A DNA stretch of 64,000 nucleotides, taken from positions 248,001-312,000 of the forward strand of contig CAXSFM010000001.1 in NCBI GenBank assembly GCA_964236735.1, written 5' to 3'. The stretch's first letter is position 1. Each line of letters begins with the position of its first letter. This DNA comes from JAIVJG01 sp964236735 (GTDB taxonomy: Bacteria; Acidobacteriota; Blastocatellia; Pyrinomonadales; Pyrinomonadaceae). Below, one piece after another: positions 17,420 to 25,848 of the stretch. The position numbers and the translations under genes are program-made. Under the pieces are notes generated by a model. It was not told the DNA's origin and did not search any database. It was given only the letters and a program-made list of their open reading frames with translations.

Positions 17420-18012
17420 CAACGCACCTGTGTTTCATCCCAAGAGAGTTTCACTTCGTCTCTTGTCGTCATTGCCGAAGACATCGCGCGCAAGCTGATT
17501 GGATGTCCGACTAGATGTAGCGTCCGGCGCATGTCGTGGACGCCGCCGCGCACCGCATAGACGCGCGCCTCGTGCTCGCCGCTTGTTTGTTGAGGAAGTT
17601 GAAAGACGAAACCGTGTCGCTCGCCCGATGCGTTTTCGCCCTGAGCATATTCCGTGCGAGGCTCATCCGCGAGACGGCTCGATGCGAAGCGGCCATCAAT
17701 GAATAGCTGCACTTCGACATGCGAAGTTGGCTCCGCGTCGTCAACCGCCCAGCCCGTCACCACGATGTTGCCGTCCATGCGCGCGTCGTCAATCGCGCCA
17801 TGCACACGGGACACAAAGGTGTAGTAAAAAAAACTGGAGGCCAGCGCGACGACAAACAGAGCTTCGGCGGCGGCCTTGAGCAACAGAAGGCGCGTTAGTT
17901 TCAATCGTGTTGCAGGTATGAGTTCGCGGCGTGAAATAGAAAAAAGACGGAGACCGGGTTCAAGTTCCCCGGTCTCCGTCTCAGCGTGTTCGCGCGCTGT
18001 CGCGTCGCTCAT
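17419..18012 (-). CDS. Single-pass membrane protein with Ig-like extracytoplasmic domain
   Basis: A 197-residue protein. There is a cytoplasmic N-terminus of about 45 residues, a membrane helix near 46-68 (LFVVALASSFFYYTFV), then a beta-rich domain with GWAVDDAEPTSHVEVQLFID. This resembles Ig-like modules on exported proteins, though no family name is certain. The start at 18012 overlaps the DUF11 gene stop (ATGA). A perfect intrinsic-terminator structure (17940-17980) lies within codons 11-25. Either translation begins downstream, for instance at a TTG near residue 36, or the hairpin acts as an attenuator. The next gene overlaps its stop. Confidence 0.6.
   Translation of the reverse strand: MSDATAREHAETETGELEPGLRLFSISRRELIPATRLKLTRLLLLKAAAEALFVVALASSFFYYTFVSRVHGAIDDARMDGNIVVTGWAVDDAEPTSHVEVQLFIDGRFASSRLADEPRTEYAQGENASGERHGFVFQLPQQTSGEHEARVYAVRGGVHDMRRTLHLVGHPISLRAMSSAMTTRDEVKLSWDETQVR
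17940..17980 (-). terminator. Perfect intrinsic terminator inside the start of the Ig-like gene
   Basis: GACGGAGACCGGG (17946-17958) pairs without mismatch with CCCGGTCTCCGTC (17968-17980) across a 9-nt loop. On the minus strand the stem is followed by six Ts, then CTATTTC. All hallmarks of a Rho-independent terminator are present, about 30 codon-bases into an apparent coding region. Confidence 0.75.
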
Positions 18013-20360
18013 TGGCCGTTGTGCGAGTTGCTGTTGGTGTCCTGATAGATGAGCGAATGGCGCGGAGTGATTTCCTGCCCGGCCTGAATGTTGGCGCGCA
18101 GGCGTACCGTCACTTGAAGCACTGAAGTATCGCCGGGCGCGAGTTCGCTGACACGCCAGACCAGCGTGTGCGCGCCGCCGTTCGCGTCCTGCAAGTTCAG
18201 CGACGGCGTTGACGAGACAAACTCCATCGTACTCGGCAGCAACTCTGTGACCGTCAGATTCTTCGCCAGCCCCGCGCCATCGTTGACGAGGACGAGGCGA
18301 TAGAAAATCGTGTCGCCCGGCTTCACTTCCGAGTTGGCGAGTTCGGCGCGGACGCGGACGCGCGGCGCGGCGACTGTCAGGACGGTGCTCGCCTCGCTCG
18401 CGATGCGGCTCGGCGAAGCCAGCGCGCGCGTCACAAGGTTATAAGCGTATTGCTGCCGGTCGGCGGTCGAGCGCGGAATCTCCACGCGCAAAAGGACTGG
18501 ATACTGTCCGCCGCGCGGGTCAATCGCGTTCGTCTGCGTGACGGGCTGCTCGCCGTCCTGATGCTGTCCGTCGCCGTTCGCGTCGGCGTAGATGGTCGCC
18601 GCCGGTGCGCCGGGCGCGGTGATGTTGAGCGAATAACTTTCAGGATAGTTGCTCGGATTACGCACGATGAAAGGAATGTAAATCGTGTCGCCCGGCGTCG
18701 CCGTCAATCCCGAAGAGACAGAATCCACCTGCGCTTTCGGAACACGTCCGATGCTGATCGCCGGGCCGTCGAAGTTTGAAGGAATGATGAGACTCTGCGT
18801 CCGCATCGTGCCGCGTCCGAGCGCGCGGTTGGACTGCGCGAGCGCGTCAGGAACGGCGCGGAGCGTGACCGTGATTTCGCGCGCGTCGCGTGATTCAAGA
18901 TCGCCGAGACTCCAGATGGCCGTGCGCGAAGGACGGTCATAGTTAATCGGACTGGGGTTCGCGCTGACCAACTCGAAGTCCGGGTTGAAGACGAAATCCG
19001 CGCGCGCCTGACGTGCCGTCGCGCTGCCCTGATTACGCACGTTGATGCGTTGCGTGAAAGTGTCGCCGGGCATCACCGTCTCTTGCGCGACGACGGAAGA
19101 AGCGGCGAGCGCGGCGGCCACCACCGTCAAAGAAGCGTCGGCGACTTTGAGTACCGTCGAGTCGGCCTGCGATGCGGCGCGGATAAGAAAACGCTGCTGC
19201 TGATTGTCGGCGATGTTGTCGGGGATGTGGATGTTGAGGAGTACTTCCATGTTCGCGCCGCGCGCCATCTGCGCCGTCACGAGGATCGCCATGTCACCGC
19301 CCGAACCGTTTTGCGCGGTGCTGAAGGTCGGTTGATACTCCGCCGGCAAGTCTGTCTCAAGCCGAAACTGGTCTTCCTTGTTGCCCGCGTTCGTGACGAC
19401 GAGCGGCAGTTGAATCGTCTGACCCGGCGATGCGGCGAGAGCCGAACGTCTGAGCGCGAGTTGCAGGTCGGGCACTTGCTTGATGGTCAAGCTAAAGCCG
19501 CCCTGCGTCCCGGAAGCGGTGTCCGCCGTATTGCCAGCGGAAATGTTGGAAGGCGTTTCGACTGTCGCCGTTTCGCGCACCTCCGGCGTGCGCGTGGGAG
19601 TTTGAATTGGCAGACGCGAGGTGTTGGAATTATTCGACGCCACCTGCGTCTCGCTCGGCACGGGAACGACAGGGTTCGACACCGGAGGCGTGTTAATTCT
19701 CGGCGGTCTTGTTGTCGTGGTAGGCGTGCGTGATTGATTTGTTTGACGGCGCGTGCGTTGCGCGTCGCCGCCGCCGCGAATAACGAGCGACGGCGTGTTT
19801 GTATTTGTGCGTGCCGTCGCGGTTTCGTCGGGCGGCGTGGTGCGCGGAGAAGCTGTTTGACGCAAAGGCGTCGGCGTGACCTTCGCGACTGTTGTGGACG
19901 GCGTGTTCGTCGTCGTTGTGCGCGGCGTCGGCGTGACGGTCGCTGCCGGATGTCTGGCTGCTTCCTGCTTGGCTGATTGAAGCTCGCTTTCGTAGATGTC
20001 AACGAAAGGCGTGTCCTTGAAAGTTCTAAGACGCTGCGCGACCTGATCGGCATCCTGCAATTGTCCGAGTTCGATGTAGGAGCGTCCCAGCCAGAGCAGC
20101 ATCAGATCAGCGATGTAACTGTTCGGGTAGCTCTTCAGAAAATCTTTGAAGACCGCTGACGCCTGTTCATAATGACCCTGCGTGAAGAGGTCTTTGCCAC
20201 GGTTGAAAATTTTCTGTTCCGCCTCGCTCGGCGCGTCGTCCTGCGCTGATGTCGCGCGCGTCGCCGTGGTGGAGAGTGCGCGCGCGCTGACGACGTGAGC
20301 GTATGGAGCAAAGGCGAGCGTCGCCGCAAGCGCGGTTGCGCCGATGTAATATCGCTTCAT
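18009..20360 (-). CDS. Exported TPR-DUF11 repeat protein
   Basis: A 783-residue protein. The signal peptide is 1-28 (IGATALAATLAFAPYAHVVSA). Residues about 45-125 form a YbgF/TPR-like unit (YEQASAVFKDFLKSYPNSYI). Residues about 135-290 are low-complexity Thr/Pro/Asn/Arg. The rest is a series of beta-sandwich DUF11-type modules (about 290-780) with recurrent 'PGDTxxYxxxVxNxG' patterns such as VKPGDTIFYRLVLVNDGAG and VMPGDTFTQRINVRNQGSA. Such proteins are surface or periplasmic adhesive or structural proteins. The ATG at 20360 is preferred over an upstream in-frame start because the signal peptide begins there. It follows the Wza-like gene by 194 bases and overlaps the next gene by 4. Confidence 0.82.
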   Translation of the reverse strand: MKRYYIGATALAATLAFAPYAHVVSARALSTTATRATSAQDDAPSEAEQKIFNRGKDLFTQGHYEQASAVFKDFLKSYPNSYIADLMLLWLGRSYIELGQLQDADQVAQRLRTFKDTPFVDIYESELQSAKQEAARHPAATVTPTPRTTTTNTPSTTVAKVTPTPLRQTASPRTTPPDETATARTNTNTPSLVIRGGGDAQRTRRQTNQSRTPTTTTRPPRINTPPVSNPVVPVPSETQVASNNSNTSRLPIQTPTRTPEVRETATVETPSNISAGNTADTASGTQGGFSLTIKQVPDLQLALRRSALAASPGQTIQLPLVVTNAGNKEDQFRLETDLPAEYQPTFSTAQNGSGGDMAILVTAQMARGANMEVLLNIHIPDNIADNQQQRFLIRAASQADSTVLKVADASLTVVAAALAASSVVAQETVMPGDTFTQRINVRNQGSATARQARADFVFNPDFELVSANPSPINYDRPSRTAIWSLGDLESRDAREITVTLRAVPDALAQSNRALGRGTMRTQSLIIPSNFDGPAISIGRVPKAQVDSVSSGLTATPGDTIYIPFIVRNPSNYPESYSLNITAPGAPAATIYADANGDGQHQDGEQPVTQTNAIDPRGGQYPVLLRVEIPRSTADRQQYAYNLVTRALASPSRIASEASTVLTVAAPRVRVRAELANSEVKPGDTIFYRLVLVNDGAGLAKNLTVTELLPSTMEFVSSTPSLNLQDANGGAHTLVWRVSELAPGDTSVLQVTVRLRANIQAGQEITPRHSLIYQDTNSNSHNGQ

Positions 20361-20554
20361 CAAAATTGTGATCCTCCGACAGGCAGGTCTGCGAATTGAA
20401 TATGAGATGTCCTTAAATTTTACGTTTTGCTCGCCCGGAGATAAGCTCACAGCCGTTCGTCGAAACGAAGGCGGGGCGGACGGGCAGATGATACAGCGTC
20501 CAACAAACTCCGGCAAGACTCACGACCGGGCGAGTGGACGAATTTACTGGAATC

Positions 20555-21871
20555 TCATTTGCGCGTGAAGTGGCTGACCTCGATGCGGTCGCCCGCCTGC
20601 AATGCCGGATCGGGAATTTTCCCGTCTTCAATCTCACGCAAATTATACTCGGTCGCGACGAGCCGCCCGTCCGCGCCCTGCCGCGAAACCTTAATTTTGA
20701 TGGACTCTGGACGCGCCCCGCCGGAAGCGAGCAGCGCCTGCGTCAACGTCATATTCAAGTGAAAATCTTTTTGACCGGGAGCATTGATCTCGCCGCCGAC
20801 GTAGAAAAACTCCGGCGGGCGTGCCATTAACGTGATGACATCGCTCGGTTGCACGAGCATACTCATCGCCTTCGCGTCGTTGAGGTCAACGTTTGAGGTC
20901 GTCCCCGCCGCGTGCGACACGACGACGGCGCGACCGGCTTCCACCTTCGGCTGCGCCCACGCCACCACGACGTAGAGCGGGACGGCCTCGCGTTGCAAGG
21001 TCTTCGGCCCTGGGTCGTTCACCAACCCGCTGACGAGGACGGTGTGGCTCGCGTAATCGCGCACGCTGACGCGCACCTGCGGCTTGTCATAGACGGAGCG
21101 GTGACGAAGCTCGGCGATGATTTGCGCGGCCAACTCTTCGGTCGTCATGCCGGCGACGGTCATCGGGTCGGCGATGAGCGGATACTCAAGCACGCCGCCC
21201 GCCATCACGGTGTAGAGCGTCGAGCGGCGCGGGTCGGCCTGATTCAAGAGATGGATGTCCAGCACGTCGCCTGTGCCGACTCGATAGAAAGTGTCGAGCG
21301 ATGGCACGGGCGCAAGCGGCTGTGACGACGATGATGTTGACGACGATGTGCCGCCGGTCGCGCTCACATCCGCGTTCGTGTTTGAAGTTGAATTTGAGGC
21401 CGGCGCATTCTTCGTTTCATCAGGCGAGTTGACCGGGTCTTGAGTCGAAGTTTGCGTCGGGGGAAACGTCGGATTCCTCAACGGAGTCTCGCCGGTCTTC
21501 GGCGGCGCGTCGCTCGTCGCGGCGAACTGTGCGCCCTCACGCGGCGCATTGATCGTCAAAGTTGAAGAGACAGCCGCAGGCGTCGCTGATTCCTTCGCGT
21601 CGCCTTTTTTCACTGGCTCGCGGCTCGACGAAGTTTTCTGGCCGTCAAGTTTCGACGCCTCCGTCGCTTTATTTTTTTCACTAACGGAATTGTTAGCGCG
21701 GGGTGCGGTCTTTTTCTCTTCGCTTTTAGGATTAGCAGCGCCGCCGCCGCTCTCCGCTTTTTCGTCGGCGAGCGGGCCGACACGCACGTTCCCTGTCTGC
21801 GCTCGCGCCGTTGAGACGACGAGCAGGCCAGCCGCCATTGCAATGAGGACGGCGGATAAAACTTTCTTCAT
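20555..21871 (-). CDS. Wza-like polysaccharide export protein with SLBB domain
   Basis: A 438-residue protein. The signal peptide is 1-24 (VLIAMAAGLLVVSTARAQ). A long Ser/Thr/Ala/Lys-rich segment (about 30-200) carries no fold. A Poly_export domain (about 203-290) has YRVGTGDVLDIHLLNQADP and EYPLIADPMTVAGMTTEEL. SLBB-type modules follow (VLVSGLVNDPGPKTL and FFYVGGEINAPGQKDFHL). It would form the periplasmic or outer-membrane part of an exopolysaccharide channel. It is unusual in lacking Wzc, Wzx or glycosyltransferase neighbours; instead it is followed by DUF11, Ig-like and CPBP genes. The ATG at 21871 is chosen because the signal peptide begins there. Confidence 0.88.
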   Translation of the reverse strand: MKKVLSAVLIAMAAGLLVVSTARAQTGNVRVGPLADEKAESGGGAANPKSEEKKTAPRANNSVSEKNKATEASKLDGQKTSSSREPVKKGDAKESATPAAVSSTLTINAPREGAQFAATSDAPPKTGETPLRNPTFPPTQTSTQDPVNSPDETKNAPASNSTSNTNADVSATGGTSSSTSSSSQPLAPVPSLDTFYRVGTGDVLDIHLLNQADPRRSTLYTVMAGGVLEYPLIADPMTVAGMTTEELAAQIIAELRHRSVYDKPQVRVSVRDYASHTVLVSGLVNDPGPKTLQREAVPLYVVVAWAQPKVEAGRAVVVSHAAGTTSNVDLNDAKAMSMLVQPSDVITLMARPPEFFYVGGEINAPGQKDFHLNMTLTQALLASGGARPESIKIKVSRQGADGRLVATEYNLREIEDGKIPDPALQAGDRIEVSHFTRK

Positions 21872-22215
21872 ACGGCACTCTTCCTTAAATTCAACGTGAC
21901 GCGCGCCGCCGCAGAGCAATGCGGCTGGCTGGCGTCAATCGTGACTCACTCGAACTACTCGCCCGCGTCAAAGTCGGACAGGGCAACTGTCAACTTCTGG
22001 CGGCATCTTCTTCAATTAATAACTAAACGACTAATCGCCCATTTTTCGCAGCCGGACTTGAAAACAGCCCGGAACTGAAAACCGGCGGCATGAACCGGAG
22101 GCGAACGTGGCGATGGTTAGGAGTTTGAGAGCCGGGCAAAGATTGCTCCCTGTGGATGAAGAGTCGCAAAGGATCAAAACTTGCGGGAAGCGGCTTTCAA
22201 ACCCGCATTTCGATT
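21872..22215. other. 344-bp gap between ptsI and the export operon
   Basis: No convincing gene. It must hold the promoter of the Wza-like operon. Around 22045-22110 there are imperfect CCGG-rich direct repeats spaced about 13-15 bases. I compared this region by eye with GEMM and cobalamin riboswitch patterns and found no match. Confidence 0.4.
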
Positions 22216-24021
22216 CTACCCTTTGCGTTTCGGCGGTGGCAAGGTTTCAGGCGAAAAAAACTGCGGCCATCCCTCGCCCAATCTCACACGCACGAGTTCT
22301 TCCACATCGTCCGCCGTCGCTGCGTCGAGACATTCGAGCGCGATGTGCTTTGCTTCTGACGCTTCGATACCCGCCAGAGCGCGCCGCACGCGCGCAATCG
22401 AAGTCGCCGACATGCTCAACTCCGTCACGCCGAGTCCGATGAGGATGACAGCGTAAGCGGGCGACGCAGCCATCTCTCCACAGACGACGGTCGAGATGCT
22501 CGCAGCATCGGCGGCGCGAACTGTGCGCGCAATGCTCTGCAAGACCGCCGGATGAAGCGTGCGGAACCACTCGGCCACTTCATCGTTGCCCCGATCAACC
22601 GCGAGCAAATATTGTACGAGATCGTTCGTGCCGAGGCTAAAAAAATCAACTTCGCGCGCCAGATGTTCCGCGACCATCACGGCGGACGGCACTTCGATCA
22701 TCGCGCCGACTCGTATCGCGCCCGTCTCACGTCCTTCAACCTTAAGCCGCTCGCGCTCTTCGTCAATGATTTTTCGCGCGCGCCGCACGTCAGTCACATC
22801 GGAGATCATCGGCAGCACGAGGTCGAGTCGTCCGCGCGCGGCGGCGCGCAGGACGGCGCGCACCTGCGTCCGCAGAATGTCTTCGCGTCGCAGGCAGAAA
22901 CGAATCGCGCGCAAACCCAATGCCGGATTGCGCTCGCCATCCTGATTTAAGTCGGCGTGCATCTTGTCGCCGCCGAGATCGAACAGGCGCACGCGCGCGC
23001 CGTCCGCGCCCGCGACGCGCGCGATTTCTTCATAGGCCGCGCACTGCTCGTCTTCGTCGGGCATTTCTCCATGCTGCGAGAGGAGAAATTCCGAACGGTA
23101 GAGACCGATGCCGCGCGCGCCGGAGCGTTGCACAGCATCATATTCAATCGGCAACTCGACGTTGGCGCGCAGGATTATTTCCACGCCATCCGCCGTCCGC
23201 AGAGGCGCGCGAGACTCTTCAACTGCGACGGAGCGCGCCGTCAGTTCAATGCCTCTTGCGGGCTGCAAACGATTGAACTCGGACACGACGGCTTGCGCCG
23301 GATGCAGCACGACTTCACCCGTGCGCGCGTCAACGACGACGTTGTCGCCCGTCCGTGCCTGCCTGTATAAATCGCGGAGGCCGACGACCGCCGGAATGCC
23401 GAGTCCGCGCGCGATGATCGCCGTGTGCGAAGTCCAACCGCCGACATCGGTGGCGATAGCCCTGATGCGTGCGAAGTCGAGTTCGGCGATGGTCGAAGGC
23501 AGAAGCTCTTCGGCGATGATCACATCGCCTTCGGTGAGATGAGAGATAGGATGACTCTCGCCGCTCAATGCGACGAGCAGACGCTGCGACACATCCTCGA
23601 TGTCGGAACTGCGCTCTCGTAAATAGTCGTCCTTGATTTCCGCATAGACGGAGAGCAGCGCGTCCGTCACAACCTTAATCGCCCATTCGCTGTTGACGCG
23701 CTCCTCTCGAATTTTCGTCTCTACGTCTTGACTCAATTTGCGGTCTTCAAGCATCAACAGATGCGCGTCGAAAATGTATGCGTGCTCGTCGCCCAGCACG
23801 CGCTCGGCGCGCTTCTTGACCGCCAGCAACTGCCTGCGCGAGAGACGCAACGCCGCGCGAAAGCGTCGCAGCTCTCCCTCGACTTTTGTGTCGTCGAGCG
23901 TGACGCGATAAATGTGCTGGCGCGCGCCCGTGTGCAGTCGCAACACGCGCCCCGCCGCCATCCCTTCCGAGACGGCGACGCCATGCCAATGCTGCTCTCT
24001 CTTGTCTCGCTTGCTTCTCAC
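22216..24021 (-). CDS. ptsI: PTS enzyme I (phosphoenolpyruvate-protein phosphotransferase)
   Basis: A 601-residue protein. It autophosphorylates with PEP and passes phosphate to HPr. The phospho-His is in GGWTSHTAIIARGLGIPA. The PEP-binding TIM barrel carries RGIGLYRSEFL, LGTNDLVQYLLAVDRGN and the active cysteine in VVCGEMAASP. The start is a GTG whose bases overlap the HPr stop (GTGA), so EI is translationally coupled to HPr. It is third in EIIA-HPr-EI. With no sugar EIIB/EIIC nearby, this PTS looks regulatory rather than transport-linked. Confidence 0.95.
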   Translation of the reverse strand: MRSKRDKREQHWHGVAVSEGMAAGRVLRLHTGARQHIYRVTLDDTKVEGELRRFRAALRLSRRQLLAVKKRAERVLGDEHAYIFDAHLLMLEDRKLSQDVETKIREERVNSEWAIKVVTDALLSVYAEIKDDYLRERSSDIEDVSQRLLVALSGESHPISHLTEGDVIIAEELLPSTIAELDFARIRAIATDVGGWTSHTAIIARGLGIPAVVGLRDLYRQARTGDNVVVDARTGEVVLHPAQAVVSEFNRLQPARGIELTARSVAVEESRAPLRTADGVEIILRANVELPIEYDAVQRSGARGIGLYRSEFLLSQHGEMPDEDEQCAAYEEIARVAGADGARVRLFDLGGDKMHADLNQDGERNPALGLRAIRFCLRREDILRTQVRAVLRAAARGRLDLVLPMISDVTDVRRARKIIDEERERLKVEGRETGAIRVGAMIEVPSAVMVAEHLAREVDFFSLGTNDLVQYLLAVDRGNDEVAEWFRTLHPAVLQSIARTVRAADAASISTVVCGEMAASPAYAVILIGLGVTELSMSATSIARVRRALAGIEASEAKHIALECLDAATADDVEELVRVRLGEGWPQFFSPETLPPPKRKG

Positions 24022-24296
24022 TCGTCTGTCTCACCGAACCCGCTCGCAATCAATTCGCACACGGCGTCGAGCGCATCCGTTTCGTCAATCCCTTCGGCGG
24101 TGACGCGCAGTTCAGTGCCGCGCGAGGCGGCGAGCATCAAAACGCTGAGGATAGATTTCGCGTCCGCGCCCGCGCTCCGGTCGGCGCGCTCAAGCCTCTG
24201 CGCGCTCTTGAAGGCGCACGCTGTCCGCACCAGACGCGCCGCCGCGCGTGCGTGCAGTCCCAGACGGTTGACGATGGTGACCTGACGCTCGACCAT
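24018..24296 (-). CDS. ptsH: PTS phosphocarrier HPr
   Basis: A 92-residue protein. The EI-phosphorylated histidine is in GLHARAAARLV (His15 region). The regulatory serine region ADAKSILSVLMLAA corresponds to Ser46 of Gram-positive HPr, the site used by HprK, which is encoded at 25835-26857. It starts immediately after the EIIA stop (TGAATG) and overlaps the EI start by 4 bases. Confidence 0.95.
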   Translation of the reverse strand: MVERQVTIVNRLGLHARAAARLVRTACAFKSAQRLERADRSAGADAKSILSVLMLAASRGTELRVTAEGIDETDALDAVCELIASGFGETDE

Positions 24297-24758
24297 TCAA
24301 CTTTTCTTCGCGCGCGCGGTCAACAAATCGCCCGCCAGATAAATTCCTTCGCGTCCATGATCGCGCACGAGCGCGGCAATTTGCGCCAGCGTCTCATCGC
24401 CCGTCTGCCCGGCGAGTTTAATGACCATCGGCAGATTGACGCCGGTGACGACTTCCACCTCGCCCTGTTTGAGAAACATCGCGGCGATATTCGTCGGCGT
24501 CCCGCCGAACATGTCGGTCAGAATCAACACGCCCGCGCCTTCCGAGACGCGCGTGATGGCGCGCTCGATCTCGTTGCTCGCGGCGTCAACATCGTCGTGC
24601 CAGCCGATAGAGACGGCGGTCATGTGGCTGATGGGGCCGATGATCGTCTCGGCGGCGGCCAGCAATTCATTGGCGACCTGACCGTGCGTGACCACCACGC
24701 CCGCGATTCTTTTCAACGGCGCGCTCCTCGCGGCTTCGTCTTTTTCCGTCTCTGACAT
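24297..24758 (-). CDS. PTS EIIA component, mannose (EIIA-Man) type
   Basis: A 153-residue protein. The phospho-histidine is in GVVVTHGQVANELL near residue 27. Further family marks are TAVSIGWHDD, VLILTDMFGGTPTNIA and VTGVNLPMVIKLA. The start at 24758 (ATG, MSETEKDEA) is preferred because the longer frame adds only an uncharged leader. No EIIB, EIIC or EIID follows, so it is likely a phosphorylation-dependent regulator, as described for EIIA-Man-like proteins in HprK-containing Gram-negative bacteria. It is directly joined to ptsH. Confidence 0.92.
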   Translation of the reverse strand: MSETEKDEAARSAPLKRIAGVVVTHGQVANELLAAAETIIGPISHMTAVSIGWHDDVDAASNEIERAITRVSEGAGVLILTDMFGGTPTNIAAMFLKQGEVEVVTGVNLPMVIKLAGQTGDETLAQIAALVRDHGREGIYLAGDLLTARAKKS

Positions 24759-24872
24759 ACTTTCGTTTCTCCGTGACGCACGGTGATATAACAAGCGCCA
24801 CCTGAAATTTCAACTTTGAATTTCAATGCCGGCGCAAGCATTTTCAAGCCGCGCCGCGCGCCACACTTCCGT

Positions 24873-24935
24873 CTTCTGCTTACTGCCTTCTGCTTACTGC
24901 CTTCTGCTTACTGCCTTCCGCCTTCTGTCTCTTCA
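24873..24935. repeat. Tandem heptamers forming the 3' end of rapZ
   Basis: Nine consecutive heptamers alternate CTTCTGC and TTACTGC, then CTTCCGC, CTTCTGT and CTCTTCA. The rapZ stop codon (24880-24882) lies in the second unit, so the array encodes about the last 17 residues of RapZ. No clear opposite arm was found. Confidence 0.75.
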
Positions 24936-25848
24936 CTTTCCCCACGTCGCGATGCACCGCCGTCGCGTCGAAGCCTTCGGCGCGCAAGTGTCTGGCGAGC
25001 ACGTTGGCGACCATCACGGAGCGATGGCGTCCGCCCGTGCAACCGATGCCGATGGTCACGTAAGATTTGCCCTCGCGTTTGTAGAGCGGCAGCAGATAAT
25101 CAATCAAGTCTTTGAAACGCCGCAGCGTCTCCTTTACGTCGTGGCTCTGGTTAAGATACTGAATCACGCGGCGGTCACGGCCTGAGAGATCGCGCAACTC
25201 CGGCACGAAGTACGGATTCGGCAAGTGGCGCACGTCGAAGAGCAAGTCAACGTCGCGCGGTGCGCCGTGCTTGTGGCCGAAACTATAGACGGTGACGCGC
25301 ATCGGCGTGCCTTCGATGTCGGGGCTGAAACGCTCGATGAGGACGCGGCGCAAGCTGTGGACGGTGTGCTCGGAAGTGTCTATCACTTGATCGGCGAGCG
25401 CGCGTATCTCGTCCATCGCGGCGCGCTCGCTCTGAATCGAGGCGAGCAAACCGTCGCCCGTATCCGCCGGGTGCGGGCGTCGCGTCTCGCTGAAACGGCG
25501 CAGCAGAGCCTCGTCCGAAGCTTCGAGAAAAAGAACGAAGACGCGCAAATTCCCTGCGCGCAGTTCTCTGAGACATGCCGGAAATTCGCGCAAAAAATAT
25601 CCCTCGCGAATGTTGATGACGAGCGCGGCGCGTTCGATGTGCGGCTTGTTGTGATCTTCCGGCTGGACGAGGCGCGAGAAGGTGGGCAGCAACGTGATGG
25701 GCAAATTGTCCACACAGAAATACGCGAGGTCTTCAAAAGCGTTCGTGGCCGCCGTCATGCCCGACCCGCTTAAGCCTGTGATAATCACGATGTCCGGCGC
25801 GATGGCCGCCAGTTCATCCGTGCCGCTCTGTTTTTTATCGTGTGTCAT
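24880..25848 (-). CDS. rapZ: RapZ-type nucleotide-binding regulator with altered Walker A
   Basis: A 322-residue protein. The N-terminal P-loop domain has IITGLSGSGM followed by EDLAYFCVDNLP. The C-terminal domain has TIGIGCTGGRHRSVMVANVL and is the part that binds RNA or protein in E. coli RapZ. The Walker A lysine (GxSGxGK) is Met in this copy, so ATP/GTP hydrolysis may be lost. The last ~17 residues (Lys/Gln/Ser-rich) are encoded by an intergenic-type heptamer array and are unlikely to be ancestral. Its start overlaps the hprK end by 14 bases. The hprK-rapZ-EIIA-HPr-EI order is the regulatory PTS cluster. Confidence 0.92.
   Translation of the reverse strand: MTHDKKQSGTDELAAIAPDIVIITGLSGSGMTAATNAFEDLAYFCVDNLPITLLPTFSRLVQPEDHNKPHIERAALVINIREGYFLREFPACLRELRAGNLRVFVLFLEASDEALLRRFSETRRPHPADTGDGLLASIQSERAAMDEIRALADQVIDTSEHTVHSLRRVLIERFSPDIEGTPMRVTVYSFGHKHGAPRDVDLLFDVRHLPNPYFVPELRDLSGRDRRVIQYLNQSHDVKETLRRFKDLIDYLLPLYKREGKSYVTIGIGCTGGRHRSVMVANVLARHLRAEGFDATAVHRDVGKVKRQKAEGSKQKAVSRRQ

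Noticed and set aside
17955..17975. GGTTCAAGTTCCCC resembling a tRNA T-loop.
   Set aside because: No acceptor, D or anticodon arms nearby; it is the loop and arm of a terminator-like hairpin.
22045..22160. Possible riboswitch upstream of the Wza-like gene, from repeated CCGG and GAAAAC motifs.
   Set aside because: Did not match GEMM, cobalamin or ydaO patterns by eye; kept only as an unexplained gap.
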